From Schlesneria paludicola DSM 18645 (GTDB lineage: Bacteria > Planctomycetota > Planctomycetia > Planctomycetales > Planctomycetaceae): DNA of 32,740 nucleotides. Both the position numbers and the translations under genes were made by a program. Shown here piece by piece: positions 32,166-32,740 of this stretch. How positions within the stretch are numbered: position 1 is the first letter of the stretch; each line of letters starts with the position of its first letter. The notes beneath the pieces were generated by a model. It was not told where the DNA came from, did no database searches, and saw only the letters and a program-made list of their open reading frames with translations. Location: the NCBI GenBank assembly GCA_945869955.1, contig CAMBQP010000046.1:1-32740 (forward strand), given 5' to 3'.

Positions 32166-32740
32166 TCAGCACCTTATGGCTTGGCAAAAATGCGTATGGC
32201 CGGGGGCCTCGCGTTTTGCCGCGTACATCGCCCCGTCCGCCAGGTGCAAACAGTCGAGCGGATGTGCGACGCAGGTTGCGGTTGTGGGGCCTTTGGTGTC
32301 GGGGGCCATGACAATGAGCACCCCAGTGCTGAATGTCAAATCCGTTCCCGTCTCGTGCAACTCCTGACTCAGAGCGATTCGTAACGATTCGATCACTTGG
32401 GCCGCCTGGTCTTGTCCGGCCCCTGGAAGCAGCAGCACAAATTCATCCCCGCCGAATCGCCCCACAAAGTTGTTTTCCGGCAAGTGATTCCTGAATACCG
32501 TTCCCATCGCGATCAGCAATTGGTCCCCCGCCAAGTGACCCCGTCGGTCATTGACTTGTTTAAACCGATCACAATCCAGGATGGCGACGGAAAACAGCGT
32601 CCCCTGTGACGATGGCTGCACGAATTCATCTGCGATTCGCTCCAACAGGGCTCGCCGATTGGGAAGGCCCGTCAAATCATCCGTACCAGCCAGTCTTTCA
32701 GCCTGTTCCAGTCGTCGCCTGACGTAAATTACTCCCCACA
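32166..32740 (-). CDS. GGDEF diguanylate cyclase, C-terminal part (5' end outside window)
   Basis: The minus-strand frame is open to the right window edge. The visible ~191 residues begin in a helical linker (VIYVRRRLEQAERLAGTDDLTGLPNRR, the normal D-x-LTGLPNRR entry to a GGDEF domain). They contain DCDRFKQVNDRRGHLAGD and an intact active-site loop GRFGGDEFV. They end in a DGAMYAAKREAPGH helix, so the catalytic half appears functional for making cyclic di-GMP from GTP. The RxxD inhibitory site is not present at its usual place, so product feedback may be absent. Sensor domains, if any, are outside the window. The gene converges on xerC with about 45 bp between stops. Confidence 0.9.
   Translation of the reverse strand, partial: WGVIYVRRRLEQAERLAGTDDLTGLPNRRALLERIADEFVQPSSQGTLFSVAILDCDRFKQVNDRRGHLAGDQLLIAMGTVFRNHLPENNFVGRFGGDEFVLLLPGAGQDQAAQVIESLRIALSQELHETGTDLTFSTGVLIVMAPDTKGPTTATCVAHPLDCLHLADGAMYAAKREAPGHTHFCQAIRC

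Overview
The window looks like a chromosomal segment from a planctomycete (Planctomycetota, class Planctomycetia). This is inference. It rests on the family mix: a DUF5117-type secreted zinc protease, a HEAT-repeat exported protein, a large CehA/McbA-type PHP hydrolase, a TlpA-like protein with calcium-loop motifs, many signal peptides and lipoproteins, medium-high GC, weak or absent Shine-Dalgarno sites and long gene-poor spacers. I see no tRNA, rRNA, CRISPR array, transposase or prophage genes.

Layout. Positions 1-3740 carry a plus-strand run: the end of a sugar-phosphate isomerase/epimerase, a tandem-ACT regulator-like protein, a UPF0210/DUF711 protein, QueF and an exported VOC-fold protein. 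Positions 3740-5008 are non-coding, with a terminator, a dispersed repeat and a perfect hairpin. A large exported PHP-type hydrolase (5009-7531) converges on an AddB-like nuclease (7726-11307, minus). Divergent from addB is a lipoprotein gene broken by one in-frame amber codon. Next come a GAF/sigma-54 activator, a second copy of the dispersed repeat in reverse orientation, and a HEAT-repeat protein divergent from a Gly/Tyr-rich exported protein.

Positions 18101-23526 (minus) hold a GTPase with a DUF697-like C-terminus, a TlpA-like protein, a small lipoprotein and ribokinase. After a plus-strand beta-propeller protein come three minus-strand genes: a degenerate 2OG-Fe(II)-oxygenase-like protein, a polytopic GT-C-like membrane protein and the large zinc protease. 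The right end carries a small acidic protein just upstream of a XerC/D recombinase, and a GGDEF protein cut by the window edge.

Most genes are single or paired transcription units, and no large multi-gene defence or biosynthetic system is evident. The clearest linked sets are ACT plus UPF0210, TlpA-like plus GTPase, and the small protein plus XerC. The most unusual signals are not classical genes. Two copies of a ~230-250 bp degenerate repeat each begin exactly at the T-tract of an intrinsic terminator (3861-4088 and 14834-15086). A lipoprotein frame is interrupted by a single TAG at 11624. The TlpA-like domain has lost its first active-site cysteine.
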